The notes under the pieces: generated by a model
The model's input: the letters and a program-made list of their open reading frames with translations, nothing else
What the model was told of the DNA's origin: nothing
Databases searched by the model: none
Made by a program: the position numbers and the translations under genes
DNA from: Campylorhamphus procurvoides
Taxonomy: Eukaryota; Chordata; Aves; Passeriformes; Dendrocolaptidae
DNA length: 64,000 nt
Direction: 5' to 3'
Assembly (NCBI GenBank): GCA_013396655.1
Contig: WBMV01001028.1
Span: 76,042-140,041, forward strand
In this document: positions 39,632 to 50,487 of the stretch, in pieces
Position numbering within the stretch: position 1 is the first letter of the stretch
Layout of the letters: the number at the start of each line of letters is the position of its first letter

Positions 39632-40170
39632 CTTTCTCTCTGGGTCAACAGCTGCCTGTGCTTCTCAAGCTCTGATCAGAGCTGATCCCAGGAGATTCAT
39701 CTGTTGGGGTCACCTAAGCCTTCTTGGAAGGCCAAATGGCTCCTGGCTTCTCCTAGCCCACAGAAAAGCTTCCATTCACCCTGGCATGGGGATATATAAA
39801 CCATGTTATCCCATACAGAGGGCCATGAGCTTTTTATTTTGGTCTCTAGCATCCTGCAGGGCACTGGGGAAGAGGAGAAAAAGGGTCCCTGAGCAGCAAG
39901 ATACCCAGGCATGCAGCATGGTAAAAAAATTGGCCAGAAGGCCTTTGGCCCTTTGGTGGTTCAGCTGAGGCCCTAATGCTTCTGCCAGAGCTGATGGGGA
40001 GACCCCAGAGGTGTACGGAATCCATCAGAAACTTGTCCTTGGAGATGTCCACAAATGCAGTCCCAGCTAGGAACTGCATCTGTGTCCTGTCTGTGTGTTG
40101 CTGGCTGGATTGTTGAGGGGTCTGAGATGCCTCTTCATCTGGCTCCTGTGGAGCTCCTCCAGGGCTGCAC
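39632..40170. other. Region between MROH stop and TOPORS-like pseudogene
   Basis: No coding signal. It includes the MROH 3' UTR for an unknown distance. A good TATA-type word, TATATAAA, stands at 39793-39800, but no transcription unit can be assigned to it. I found no AATAAA or ATTAAA here. Confidence 0.4.
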
Positions 40171-40399
40171 CACTGCAGGGTGGGTGAGCCAGGCTCAGGT
40201 GATGGAGCGTGGTATCACTAAGTGGTGGATTGTGGCATCACCAGGGAATAGATTGCAGTGCCACATCCCTTGCTGCTTATATATGGGAGCCAGCAGAGTC
40301 TGGGCAGGTTTGGCTCAAGCCAGGACTCCTGCCAAGCAGGACTGCTAATGAGAGCAGCCTGTGGTCCTCAGCTCTCCCCAGCTGCTGGAATGAGCAGAT

Positions 40400-41245
40400 A
40401 TGGCCACAGGGACATGCTGCAAGTGCCCTATTTGCCAGGCCACTTGGAAGTGTGTGACTTCTGCTCTTCTCTTGCAACATCAAATCTGCCTGGACTGGGT
40501 CCTGAGGTGAGTTCACAGAAATCCATTGTGTCCACTTTGCAGAAGAACAATAGAGGCTGTTATGTTTTCTGAGTACAAGTAGGACTATCTATAGTTTGCC
40601 ATCACCTCACGCAAAGAGTTGCTAGAGAACAGCAGCCTGGCAGGGATTGTTCCTGGCCACCTGTCTGAAAACAGTCCCCATCTTTCTGTGGTGCCCGCTC
40701 TGTCTTCTCCACAGGGGACACTGTCCCCAGCTGAGCAGAGGGATGCAGAGACAGAGCCTGTGGGTGGTCTCCTGCCCAAGGTCTGGGCAGACCTGTTCAG
40801 AGAACTGTGTCATCTGGACCCCGTGTAGCCCTGGTTGTGCCAGAGGCTGGAGGGAATACACCAGGACCACTGGTGTCTGGCAAAGAGTACTGCAGCCTCT
40901 TCCGGACATACCTACTGAATCTCTGGTCCATGGCTTCATCAATATAATTATTGGCCAGTGCAGCAAGGCGGCCCAGGGACTGCTGTCCTCTGGTGCAGTC
41001 AGGGATGAGAACAGCAGTCTCATGGCCAGCTCCAGCTCCTGCTCCAGTCACCTGGCACATTGGAGACCACCCCCCATTCCTGCCACTCCCCACCTGTGCC
41101 CATTCCTACAGAGCAGAACCAGTCCCAGGAGAAGCCAGGGCAGATGATGATGGTGGCAGATCCCTCTGCCCAGGGCATCTGCAGGGTCCCCAGCCCCCAG
41201 GACTCTCCCCAGCCTAGCAAGAGGTCACCCTGCTGGCAGCACTAA
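40400..41245 (+). pseudogene. TOPORS-like: TOPORS-like RING E3 ligase pseudogene
   Basis: Intact relatives would be RING-type ubiquitin/SUMO ligases of the TOPORS type. The frame from ATG 40400 encodes a RING domain remnant: CPIC (40424-40435), an HQIC word (40478-40489) and CPLC (40529-40540). The third Cys ligand is Leu and the fifth is Trp. TGA at 40508-40510 stands where the family has the Trp of its ILRW motif, and TAG codons follow at 40580 and 40592. The same frame then continues through ENSPHLSV, AETEPVGGLLPKVWADLF and DPV to TAG 40826-40828. A deletion of about 60 bp near 40885 shifts the frame; the next segment (LQPLP..TESLVHGFI) reads in another frame, and the tail (VPIPTEQNQSQEKPGQ, QDSPQPSKR) returns to the first. 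It cannot encode a full protein. It lies 0.8 kb downstream of MROH on the same strand. Confidence 0.85.
40421..40540 (+). other. Damaged RING finger remnant
   Basis: The spacing matches a C3HC4 RING: C-x2-C at the start, then a HQxC word, then C-x2-C at the end. Two of the eight zinc ligands (third and fifth) are replaced by Leu and Trp, and the domain is interrupted by TGA 40508-40510. This block is absent from the inverted paralogue at 49.7-50.4 kb. Confidence 0.8.
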
Positions 41246-41276
41246 CAGGGCTCCTGCAACCCTTTAGTCAAAAGGA

Positions 41277-41282
41277 AATAAA
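41277..41282 (+). terminator. Polyadenylation signal AATAAA
   Basis: AATAAA inside GGAAATAAATGTCTCTTTCC, 32 bp after the degraded TOPORS-like stop. The same context occurs in the inverted copy (minus strand, 49636-49641), so it is the ancestral signal of this gene family copy. It is also the first AATAAA I see downstream of the MROH stop. Confidence 0.7.
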
Positions 41283-43299
41283 TGTCTCTTTCCCTGACAC
41301 AGTCTCAGGACATGGCTTTGTCCCCCTTCTCGTGGTACCTCTCACCAGGTACCACACCCCACCGCTGGCCAAGGGTCTCAGGATCCCCAGGCTTTGTCAG
41401 CCTTGATGATGGAAGAGCTTCTGATTAAGTGCTGGGGTGATGCTTCCAGAGAAGTCAAGAGTGAGAAACGGACCAGACCTTCATCAACATCACAACTAAT
41501 CATATGCCAGAAGTTTTCACTATGTAAATAATAGACTGCAGTAAATTAGTTTAAAAAAAAAGAATACTGAAAGAAATTAAATCCTCCACAGCTGCTGTTT
41601 TCTCAGGCTCCATGGTCTATGTATACATTACATTCATTTTGACAGAATCTTATTTGCAGTGCCTTGTTGCAGATTGACCACAAGGCCTCATATCTGAGGT
41701 GAGCATTGGCTAAAATCAGCTCCACAGAAATGTTTTCAGCTGCCCAAGTGTAGCAGAAATACATGTTCACTGCCCCATGACTGTGTGGCAACAGCTGCTG
41801 GTGTGGACTTGTCAGCATTGCTTCATGGACTACTCCTGGCAAGGAACTGTGTGCAACAGACACAGTATGATTATTTCTATCTCCTATAATTACTCCAATC
41901 AAAGGATGGTCAGGGCTTTAGGCAAAAAGCACCATGACAAGAGAGTTGCCAATATTTTCTAAACTACCCCTGTGGCTTTGATTATGTTCAGTGCCTGGGC
42001 TTAAGAAATCAGTCTAAAAAAACTGACAAACCTCACCCTGCAAGCCAGAGTGCCTGATCTTTCTTCTGCCTTTTATGCAGTATGTGCAAAAAACTTTCCA
42101 ACATATCTGCAAGAAAATCTATTTCTACTTCCTATACCTGCTGCAAACCTGACTCTGCCCTCCCTTTATTTTGATTTGAGATCAAAACACCTGTTTTCTG
42201 GACAGGGAAGTAAGAACCAGCTACAAATACAGGCGGCTATAGGTGTGAATCTACTGCAAGCAATGAGCTGTAAATTGAAATTAGAGGCAGGAAATAGCAC
42301 CCCGGGAAATGTGAAGGTTTACTGCTGACACAGGAGCCTTCTGCAATGCCCTTCCAACCCACGGTCCACATAGCTGTAAAATCTATATCTGGTGTTACAA
42401 GGAGTGTAGAAGAGGTGACTCAGCAAAAAAAAAAAGCCAAAATGTTAATTTTGTTAATCTGAACAATGAATTTCTAAAACCACAGACCTCATAGAAGCAA
42501 GTATTCACGTTTCCACTTAATTCGTGTGGGTGGTTTTACTTTGAAATCAACAAGTCTGTATGAACCAACTTATCAGTAAGAATGAATTTGTTCTATGACC
42601 TAATTAAAAAAACCTCATTCTCTGATAAATGCAGGAGAAGTTTGCAAGGCCAGCAGTCCCTTGATTGCCTTTTCATTTTTCCTTTAGTGGCTATTTTACA
42701 GGAAAGGTTTTACAGAGTGATCAATTTGGATGTGATTAAAATGCCAGTACCTTTCATGTACCTGTTTCAGCAGCAGAGCAAAGCCATAAGACTGTACAGC
42801 ATTTTAAAATACATTTTTTAATATCTTTTTAAATCAAGGCTCTGGTTTCCAGGTGTGCTAAAAATTGGCAGAAAGTGGAACTTTGCCGTGAGAGCAGCTG
42901 GAGGCTTGCCACTTTTAGAAAACAAGTCCTAAGGATTTAGATATCAGATTCATGGGCTCCTGGGCAGCAAATAAGCATTGGATAATTCTGTGGGCACATA
43001 AAGGAGTACACACCCTGGAGGCATTTGCAGGTGGAAATAAGCATGGACTGACCCATGGGTTGAGGTTTTCAAGGACAGAAGTCCATGCTGTGTAACTTTA
43101 GAGCTCATAATTTTTCTCTTCTCTTTTTTATTTTTTCATTTTCTTTTTTGTATTTTTATTTGCTTTTGGTACTGTTTTTGCTTAAAGAAACCAGAAATGC
43201 TTTGATTACATACATGAAATTCATACAAGAGTGGTTTCTGTTACCTTAGTGCTTTCCCTTTTTCTCCTTCGCAAAAGTTACCATGACAGCTTTAAATAG

Positions 43300-43372
43300 T
43301 TTTTTTTTTATCATTTGTTTGTTTGTTGGTTGGTTTGGTTTGTTTTTTAGGTTTTTTTTGTTTGCTTTTTGG
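43300..43372 (+). repeat. T-rich (GTTT/GGTT)n simple repeat
   Basis: Runs of GTTTGTTTGTT, GGTTGGTTTGG and poly-T words over about 70 bp. Confidence 0.75.
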
Positions 43373-45178
43373 TGACCATTAAAATTGTTAACTCATCCAA
43401 ACTGTGACACCTCCAAGGCCTCAGCAGAAAGCCAGCATCTCCAAGACAATTGTTTACAATTAAATTTTTGTGCTTCTCTTTTAGCCATTATTTTAAAACG
43501 TATTTTGGAAAAACCCTGAACACATATAATGGTTCTCTAGATTGTGTCATTTTTGTCCTGGACTTTGCTTTTATTTCCAAATCAAAGGAGGAAAAAATTA
43601 ATATCAGCATCTTCCACTGCAATTTTTCCTCTGCAGAGCAACTTGCAGTCTTTAAAGTCAATAGTATTCTCTTTTTTTTAATCTCATGGAGAGATTTGTT
43701 TCTGTTCCTTTCCTCAGCCTCAGCTCATGTTTTCACTATCACCTTACAGCCATGGTGAGAAACATGTATACAACATTATTATTCGTGTTTTGTCAGACAC
43801 ATGATTATCTAGCAATATCCTTAGATGCCTTTTACTAGGGATAAATCTAGCTGAATCACCCTTCATTTTTGTGATAGTGACAGGAATATTGCACAAAAGC
43901 CTCACATTGTTCTTACTGCTTTTTCTGGTGGTTGTACAGAAGATTTTTAGCTGAGTGTTATCAAGTCAATTCCTAATGTATTCCAGCTTTATATCCACCG
44001 ACAGCTCTCTGCCATTTCAGAAATATTTTTCTATGTAAAGGTAATATGGATTGGCTCGTTTCAGGGATATTATAAATACTAGTCAGTTCTGAAATATGCA
44101 TGGAAGACACAAGTTATTTTCTTACAGGTTTCTTTGCCTTCTCTTCTCTAGGAATCTCTGTGATTATTTTGTAGGAATTTTGATTCCTTATTTTAAGCAG
44201 GGTTTATGCTTATATATCTGCTGATCCACACTCATTTTGATTTCAGCTTGTTCTACTAAGCAGTTCAGTACTCTTAGGAGTGCACAATTTTTGCTGGCAT
44301 TAAGTTCTGGAGGAAGGAAGAGGGTACAGGTAAGTATGACATTCTCCCTCACCACCAATAGACTTGAAAAAAGAGACAACTTTGAAAGAGTTCCACATCA
44401 ACCTGTTAAGTTTTCATACTTTTGATTGTGTAGTTGTCAGTTGCACTTTTTTTCCTTGTCAGTTCTCAACAGATTTTTCATATTTAAAGGAGACTTTTCT
44501 ACTGTCCATGAAGGTGTGTGAGTCTAGCCATGGATATCAAGATTTTCCATGGCTTCAGCTTATTACAAGCATTAGGAGTCTCTGTTGTGTTAATGAAATG
44601 TTAAGTGAGAGGTGAAACAAGTAATAGGAAAGCAGTCAAAGCTATATAAACTGATATTTCTGTATCTGCCTGGCACAGAAATCCTGAAGCGTCACTTTGT
44701 GAGATTGTTTTCCTTTGCAAAGAGCAGCTGTCTGGTCTCGATCTTTGACACTTGTAGTGTTAGGTGGTGGTTGGATAAATGAACTTCAGAAGAGCAGAAA
44801 GATGGTAAAAATTTAGAGTATATTCTAAGGTTTTCAGTTTTTACTGCAGAAGTTCAGTGTTTCTGTCTGCTGCTGGTGGTCAGCTACCAGTGGAAGCTGG
44901 CCCTGAGTTTTCAGGTTGATCTTTAGTGCAGAGACTGACCACGGACCACAGCACATGCATGTCTTACAAAAGACCCAGAACTGATATGAATGAGATGGTT
45001 CTCCTCCAGACATTTCAGACCTGACATGAAACATTATCAAACTTCACTGAAGTGAAAGGAAGCCTGATCTCTAATCTGAAGTTTTGATGCTAAGTTAGTT
45101 TAGAGGTCTTGTATGAGAATCAAGTGTTTGGTGAGTTTTCCTCTTCATGTGGGAATTCAGAGCCAAAAATATTTTTCT

Positions 45179-45206
45179 TGTTTTTTTTGTTTTTTTTTTT
45201 TTTTGT
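45179..45206 (+). repeat. Poly-T tract
   Basis: A T-rich run interrupted by single G residues. It lies about 100 bp beyond the 3' side of the CR1 ORF2 fragment (minus strand) and does not look like its tail. Confidence 0.7.
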
Positions 45207-45309
45207 TATCAAGTGAAAAATATTTTGACTAGGGATCTAAACATATTAGATTTTGTTTTGCAAAATCATGAAGGACTGAGTATCTCCAAATCAGAAACAG
45301 AGACCTAGA

Positions 45310-46425
45310 ACGAGGAAACCTGTAGATGCAGTTTTAATTGAGGGTGAATGTCATCCAGGGCCGTGGAGTTGTATGAGGCTGAGTTGCATAACAGTTCTCT
45401 GACCATTTCTTCATGGATTATGGGGGCTTTATTCTGCTCCCTGTCTCTTTCTTCCAGTTTATGGAAGATGAGTACCTTGACAGCAACCAGTCTTGTTATT
45501 AAAGACTGAGACAAAGAAGGCAATTTCTCATCCTTAGTCACTGTTTCTCCCCACATCTGACAGAAGATGGAGATTCTCCTTGGACCTCCTTTTATTGAGG
45601 ATGTATTCGTAGAAACACTTTCTGTTGTCTTTTACAGCAGTGGTCAGATTAAGCTCTAGCTGGACTTTGGAACTCTAACTTTCTCTCTTCATGACCTCAC
45701 GGCACCCATGTAGTCCTGAGCTGCCTGGACCCTTTTTTCCAGAGGTGATAAATTGTCTTTTTCTCTCTGGATTCCAGACAAAGCTCTGTGTTCAGCCAGG
45801 CCAGTCTCCTTCCTTGCCAGCTCATCTTTTGGCACACGGGGATGGCCTGCCCCTGTACCTTTAAGGTTTCCTCCTTAAAGCACATCCAATCTTCCTGGAC
45901 TCCTTTGCCCTTCAGGATGGTCTCCCAAGGGATTCTGTTCACCAGTCTCCTAAAGACCCCAAAGTCTACCCTCCAGAAGTCCAAGGTGGCAATTCTGCTG
46001 AACTCCCTGATTACTTTTCCAAGAATCAAAACAATTTTAATTTCATGATCACTGAGCCAAAGATAACCTCCAATCCTCCCGCCACCCACCAGTCCTTATC
46101 TGTTCAGGAACAGCAGCTCCAGCAATTGCCTTCCCTCATTAGATCACTCACCAGCTGTGTCAGGAAGTTCTCTGCCACAGAGAGAAACTTCGGGAGCCTC
46201 CTGGCCTGTTTCCTCTCTGATGTGTTGTATTTCCAGCAGGCATCTGGTCAGTTCAAGTCCCCCATGATAGCAAGGACCAGCTATTTTGATGCTTCTTCCA
46301 GCCACTTTTAGAATATTTCATTTGTATCTTCATCGTAGTTGGATGGTCTATAACAAACTCCTACCAGCATATCTGCCTTGTAAATTCTTCTCCAAGCAAC
46401 CCTACAGGAGTTCTTATTGATCAAT
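45310..46425 (-). mobile_element. Decayed CR1 LINE ORF2 fragment
   Basis: Minus-strand translations in several frames match the avian CR1 ORF2 protein. In order they give VGVCYRPSNYDEDTNEIF (endonuclease region, about 46360), a LVLAIMGDLN-type word (about 46270), GSVIMKLKLF, TLDFWRVDFGVFRRLVNRIP (about 45980), GRRLAWLNTELC (about 45800), QLELNLTTAVKDNRKCFYEY (about 45625), and RDREQNKAPIIHEEMV just before the reverse-transcriptase core (about 45430). Stops and frameshifts break it into at least three frames. The piece stops before the RT catalytic core, so both ends are missing. That is unusual for CR1, which normally keeps its 3' end, and implies a later deletion. Confidence 0.92.
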
Positions 46426-46429
46426 TTAT

Positions 46430-49425
46430 TTACTATCCAACACTTATGTAAATGCATATTCAGTTGCATGTTACTGGGAACTTGGAAGGTTCTTAAACAA
46501 TCATGGTATTGAACTAGATCCATTTATGCTGCTCTGTCACTAAGCTTTAACACCAGACTCTTGAGATCAGCTGAATGTTTTGTATCTATTCCATTTTGGA
46601 ATTCTGAGCTGTGGTGCTGTGACCATCCACTGTCCTCCTTGAAATGTTTCCTGAGATGGTTTTAACCCAGCTGTTTGTTGTTGGAACAGCAAGGTCTGTG
46701 CCATTAACAACTAAGATAATTTAACCAGTGATTCCATTTAAATGTGCAGTAGTATTTGCTTTGTATTAATCTCTAGAGAACAAATCTAACTGAAATGCCC
46801 ATACACATTAGTGTGACGTGGGCAGAGGTCTATGGAGTTATTGAACAAGGTCAGAAGCAGGAATAGCTGCTCATTAATGCTATGTCAATGCCATGACTTC
46901 AGACATGGTTTACAGCAACCATTGCCCACTCTGATGGGGCAGAAACTGAAAGTCACACAGGAATGCTTCATACTGTCCTTTATCTTCCTCGCACACATTA
47001 TCAAGTGTTGTTGAGCTTGAATAATCCTTTTGGAGTGTGCAACAGTTAACAAAAAATTGATTTAGAGCTTGGAAATAAGGATTTCTCCATCTTTTCTCCC
47101 CACACCTGTCCCAAAAGGGGCATGTCTACAGCTAATGCTGTGTTTTATATATTGTGATGTTTCTGAGTAAGGCATGCCTATAATAGTTTATAGAATGCAC
47201 GAATGTCTTATTTTCTTCCAGTGAGTATATGTGGATGATGAGATTGCCTTATATAAAGCTCAACATTTGAAATGTGCATACCTTTCCTTAAAATAGTGAT
47301 GTGAAACAATATGTAGTGGGAGGGGTAGGAGTTATTGAGGAGATCGTAAGGAGGTGGCTGCAGATTTTTCAAATATTTATTAATAGGCTCTTTTGTGGCA
47401 TCCATTACCATAGTAACAGAACAGCTCGTGCAGTCATGCCCTCATTCTTCATTTTCTGAAGATAAACAGATGGGAACTGAGATGCACAGATGAGAAGACT
47501 ACAAACCCAATGTCAGAACAAGATTTCTTCACCAGAGATGTTACTAAAATCTAGATTTATGGAGTCCTATCTACTGCTTTAACCCAAATTAGTTTATCTT
47601 TTTTACTGTAAGATTAAGTAATTACATAATTATTCACCAAACAAATTAATGTTTTTAATATTTTTTGTTTGGTTGGTTTTTTCCTAATCATCTTGGTTTA
47701 TCTAAATTAGGTAAAACAAAGATGATGTTTCTGCAATTTGAAATATTTGGAGGGAATATTATAAAAGGATTGTCTTAGAGACCCAGATGAAGATTTCAGT
47801 GGGAGGTTGCAGAACATGAGCTCAATAAATTAGACAGGAAGTGTCATAAGAAGTTTTATCTCTGTGTGATGATATTTCCTTTGTTAAAAGCAGAATATCT
47901 CATCCAGCTGAAGATTGTAGTGTCACAAAGTTACCTACAGTCATAGAAGAACAGGTGCTGTGTCAATGAGCTCACAGACCTCTTATTTTTTTCCACAGTT
48001 AGATTTTCTTAGGAGTAAACCCTCCTGGAAAAGCTGAGCATTGTGTTGTGCTGGTGAGTGTGAGAGTTTTCAGTATCTGCTACCTTCATTTTCACAATGT
48101 TTGGTGTAGGCCAGAGGATGACTTTCCCTCTCAGTGTGGGCAGAGTGAGGTTAATTCGGGGCACATCAACTAAATGTGCTCCAGCACTGACTAGGGAAGC
48201 CCCAAATCACCATTCCAGGGACACTTCAGCTCTGTTGATGGAACCTTTCAGCCCAGTGTATCTCCTGCTTATTCCTGAAGGATTTCAATGCCAGAGTAGT
48301 ACTGGCACTATGTGTCCATCTCAAAAAGGCAATTTCTAATTGAATTTGTTTGAAAATCATTTAAATACTTGACTATGGGGAGACACAAGCACCTACATCT
48401 GCCAGATCCACCACCAGGACTTTTGGAAGCATTAGTTTTCCTTCATCAATATCTCACACTGTGTAATACTATAGCAGCACACAAAGAGCTGGACTAAGTC
48501 TTTTCTTTTTAAACTGAAACATTTAGTTGGATTTTTCTGAATGTTTTCAATGTTGCAACAAAATCTCTTTTTCTTCCAGATGAAGCATATTTGTGAGGAA
48601 AGTACATTTTCTGGTATGAAGAATACTGAGGCAAAACACTTGATCTGTCCCAGCATATTTTTTGGCTCCTAAAGTGTGAATTCTGATGATGGAGTTTGGG
48701 GTTTCATGAGCCTTTGCTCTCACAGGTATAATTTATTATGAAGGCCAACAGCAGAGAGCAGCAGACAGGTCAGTACTGATGCAGAGCTGAGCTTCCAAGT
48801 ATGTGGCTCTTTCAGCTCTTGTCCTGCCTTTTGCTTTTGCTATGCAGGGTACCTCCCAGGTTGCTCCCTGGCTCTTTCCCTGCATCTTGCCTGGCTGACT
48901 GTTCACCAGTTAAGCTGTCCTCCCTCCTCCTGGGAGCAATTTTTGCCATCCAGGCTCTTGTGAGCTGAGCTGTGGCTTCAGGTGGTTCAGAAGCATCTCT
49001 CAAGGTAATCAGTGAGCTTCTTGTTTGGAAGAACACCAGAAATTAAAAAAAAAATAGGTGATGTACTAAATGTTATTACTTTTTCTTTCCCTTTTTAACT
49101 GCCTTTATTAATTTTTCCTTCTCTCCAATAAAAGGATCACCCTGTAATCACACCTGCAAGATCCACGTTATTACTGTCCATACGAACAGTGTTTCTGGTA
49201 TTACCTCTCCCCATCCCTAAAATAAAGCACTTTTCCTTTTCTTTGCACCTTCCTTTTATATCACTCCTTTCTACATGAATACATTTTTTTTTCCTCACTG
49301 ATTAAATGAACTCCAGTTCATTGTACCTTCAGGTTGTGCCTTTCCTCTGACTGTGCATCAGCACACTGTGCATGTTTCACTCATGCTGTGTAGGGTGCGA
49401 GTGGACTGGTCCTCCTTGCTGTGAT
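46430..49425. other. Non-coding stretch, nothing recognised
   Basis: No supported gene or RNA. Short frames only, with one A-run near 49045. Confidence 0.5.
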
Positions 49426-49635
49426 AAAGGTCAGGTCAATCTTTCGCTCAACTTCTCTGGAAGCATCACCTGGAGCTTTTTCAGATCTTCCATTGTTGTG
49501 GCTGCATCAGCATTTCCTGCAGCCCTGAGTCTCCTGGAGGCCCTTGGCTGAGGGTGGGGTGTGAGGTCAGGGAAAGGCACCAGGAGAAGGGAGAGAAAAA
49601 GACATGCCTAGAAGACTGCGTCAGGAAAAGAGCCA

Positions 49636-49641
49636 TTTATT
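49636..49641 (-). terminator. Polyadenylation signal AATAAA
   Basis: AATAAA on the minus strand, about 40 bp past the TAG of the TOPORS-like ORF. Its context, AAGAAATAAATGGCTCTTTT, parallels the signal of the inverted copy at 41277. Confidence 0.75.
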
Positions 49642-49681
49642 TCTTTTTCTATGAAGATTTGCTCCAGCCCTGTTTGTGCTG

Positions 49682-50362
49682 CTAGTGGCTCTGCTTCTTG
49701 CTGGGCTGGGGAGTGTCTGGAGGTCCGAGGACCCTCTTCTTTGGGGGCTGCCTGGGCCTCCCAGGCAAGTGGTTCCTGTCCTGTCCTGAAGCAGAGAGGC
49801 TATGGTTGCTGCCCTGGGCAGTGGGACCTGTGGCAACCTCCTGCCCTGACTCTTCCTGCAGCTGGACCTGCTCTGCAGGGATGGGCACAGATTGGAGGTT
49901 GCTGGGACTCCTGCTGGAGATGGAAGTGGCTTCAGGGTTGTCATCCTCATCTCTGGCAGTGTGGGAGTGCAGCATCTCCCTGGCTCTCTCACTGCACCAG
50001 CTCTCAATGACGCTGATGACACTGTGGACCAGTGGTTCTGTGTGCTCCTGGAGAAAATGTTGCAGCCTCCCGACCAAGTCCTCTGCAACTGGACCATGCA
50101 CACAGAGGCTAAGCAGAATGATGCTCTCTGCACTCTCTACCAGCCACCACTGGTCCCAGTATATCCCCACGAGTCTCTGGTGCAGCCAGGGCAGCACAGG
50201 GTCCAGGAGATGCTGTTGTTGGCGGAAAAGTCCTGCCCAGACCTCAGGCAGGAGGCCACCGACAGTCACGGGCTGATGAGGGCTGTTTTCAGCCAGGGTG
50301 CTGGCAGCTGTCCCTGCCTGGCTGCTGGCCTCTGGCAGCTCTTCCAGGTTGGTCCTGTCCAT
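49682..50362 (-). CDS. TOPORS-like: RING-less TOPORS-like protein, 226 aa
   Basis: The frame is uninterrupted from ATG 50362 to TAG. It matches the post-RING body of bird TOPORS-like proteins: residues 33-60 hold GGLLPEVWAGLFRQ and DPVLPWLHQRL, residues 90-120 hold the helical stretch RLQHFLQEHTEPLVHSVISV, and then comes CSERAREMLHSHTARDEDD. The C-terminal third is Ser/Pro/Gln-rich and basic, ending PPDTPQPSKKQSH. The RING domain seen in the inverted copy is missing. The ATG aligns with the ATG preceding the RING of copy A, and about 200 bp between that point and the ELLENSS-like segment is gone, apparently in frame. A second in-frame loss of about 23 codons precedes VGGLLPEV. Without the RING it should have no ligase activity of its own. 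It may be a truncated but expressed protein, or a young pseudogene whose frame has survived. The upstream frame stays open for some 50 codons back to a TGA near 50518, without adding family sequence. Confidence 0.7.
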   Translation of the reverse strand: MDRTNLEELPEASSQAGTAASTLAENSPHQPVTVGGLLPEVWAGLFRQQQHLLDPVLPWLHQRLVGIYWDQWWLVESAESIILLSLCVHGPVAEDLVGRLQHFLQEHTEPLVHSVISVIESWCSERAREMLHSHTARDEDDNPEATSISSRSPSNLQSVPIPAEQVQLQEESGQEVATGPTAQGSNHSLSASGQDRNHLPGRPRQPPKKRVLGPPDTPQPSKKQSH

Positions 50363-50487
50363 GTCAGTGTGTTGCAGAATGCTGGAGAGAGCAGAGGACC
50401 AGGAGCTTCTCCCACTTGTGGATGTGCTGGGCAGGAGTTCAGGACTGAGCCAGTGTGACCCAGGCTCTGGTGGCAGCTGAATAAGCA

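Larger units (their letters stand above)
40175..41500 (+). repeat. Inverted duplicate unit A (TOPORS-like locus copy)
   Basis: This unit aligns by eye with the reverse complement of about 50600-49430. Shared parts are the 5' flank (ATTGTGGCATCACC-like words, GCTGCTTAT, the GTGGTCCTCAGCTCTCYCCAG-like block), the ATG, the coding body, the 3' UTR with AAATAAATG, and roughly 200 bp of 3' flank ending with GGTGATGCTTCCAGAGAAGT. Shared flanks without a poly(A) tail indicate DNA duplication, not retroposition. Confidence 0.8.
41501..45295. other. Non-coding stretch with T-rich repeats
   Basis: No supported gene. T-rich and GTTT/GGTT-type simple repeats lie around 43105-43160 and 43300-43372, and a long T run at 45180-45206. 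Short frames have no recognisable domains. Confidence 0.5.

Noticed and set aside
45697..46089. 130-codon minus-strand ORF as a host gene
   Set aside because: Its sequence matches CR1 ORF2, with frame breaks on both sides.
49698..50458. Plus-strand frames of 188-192 codons at 49.7-50.5 kb
   Set aside because: Antisense shadows of the TOPORS-like ORF. The minus-strand frame carries the recognisable protein.
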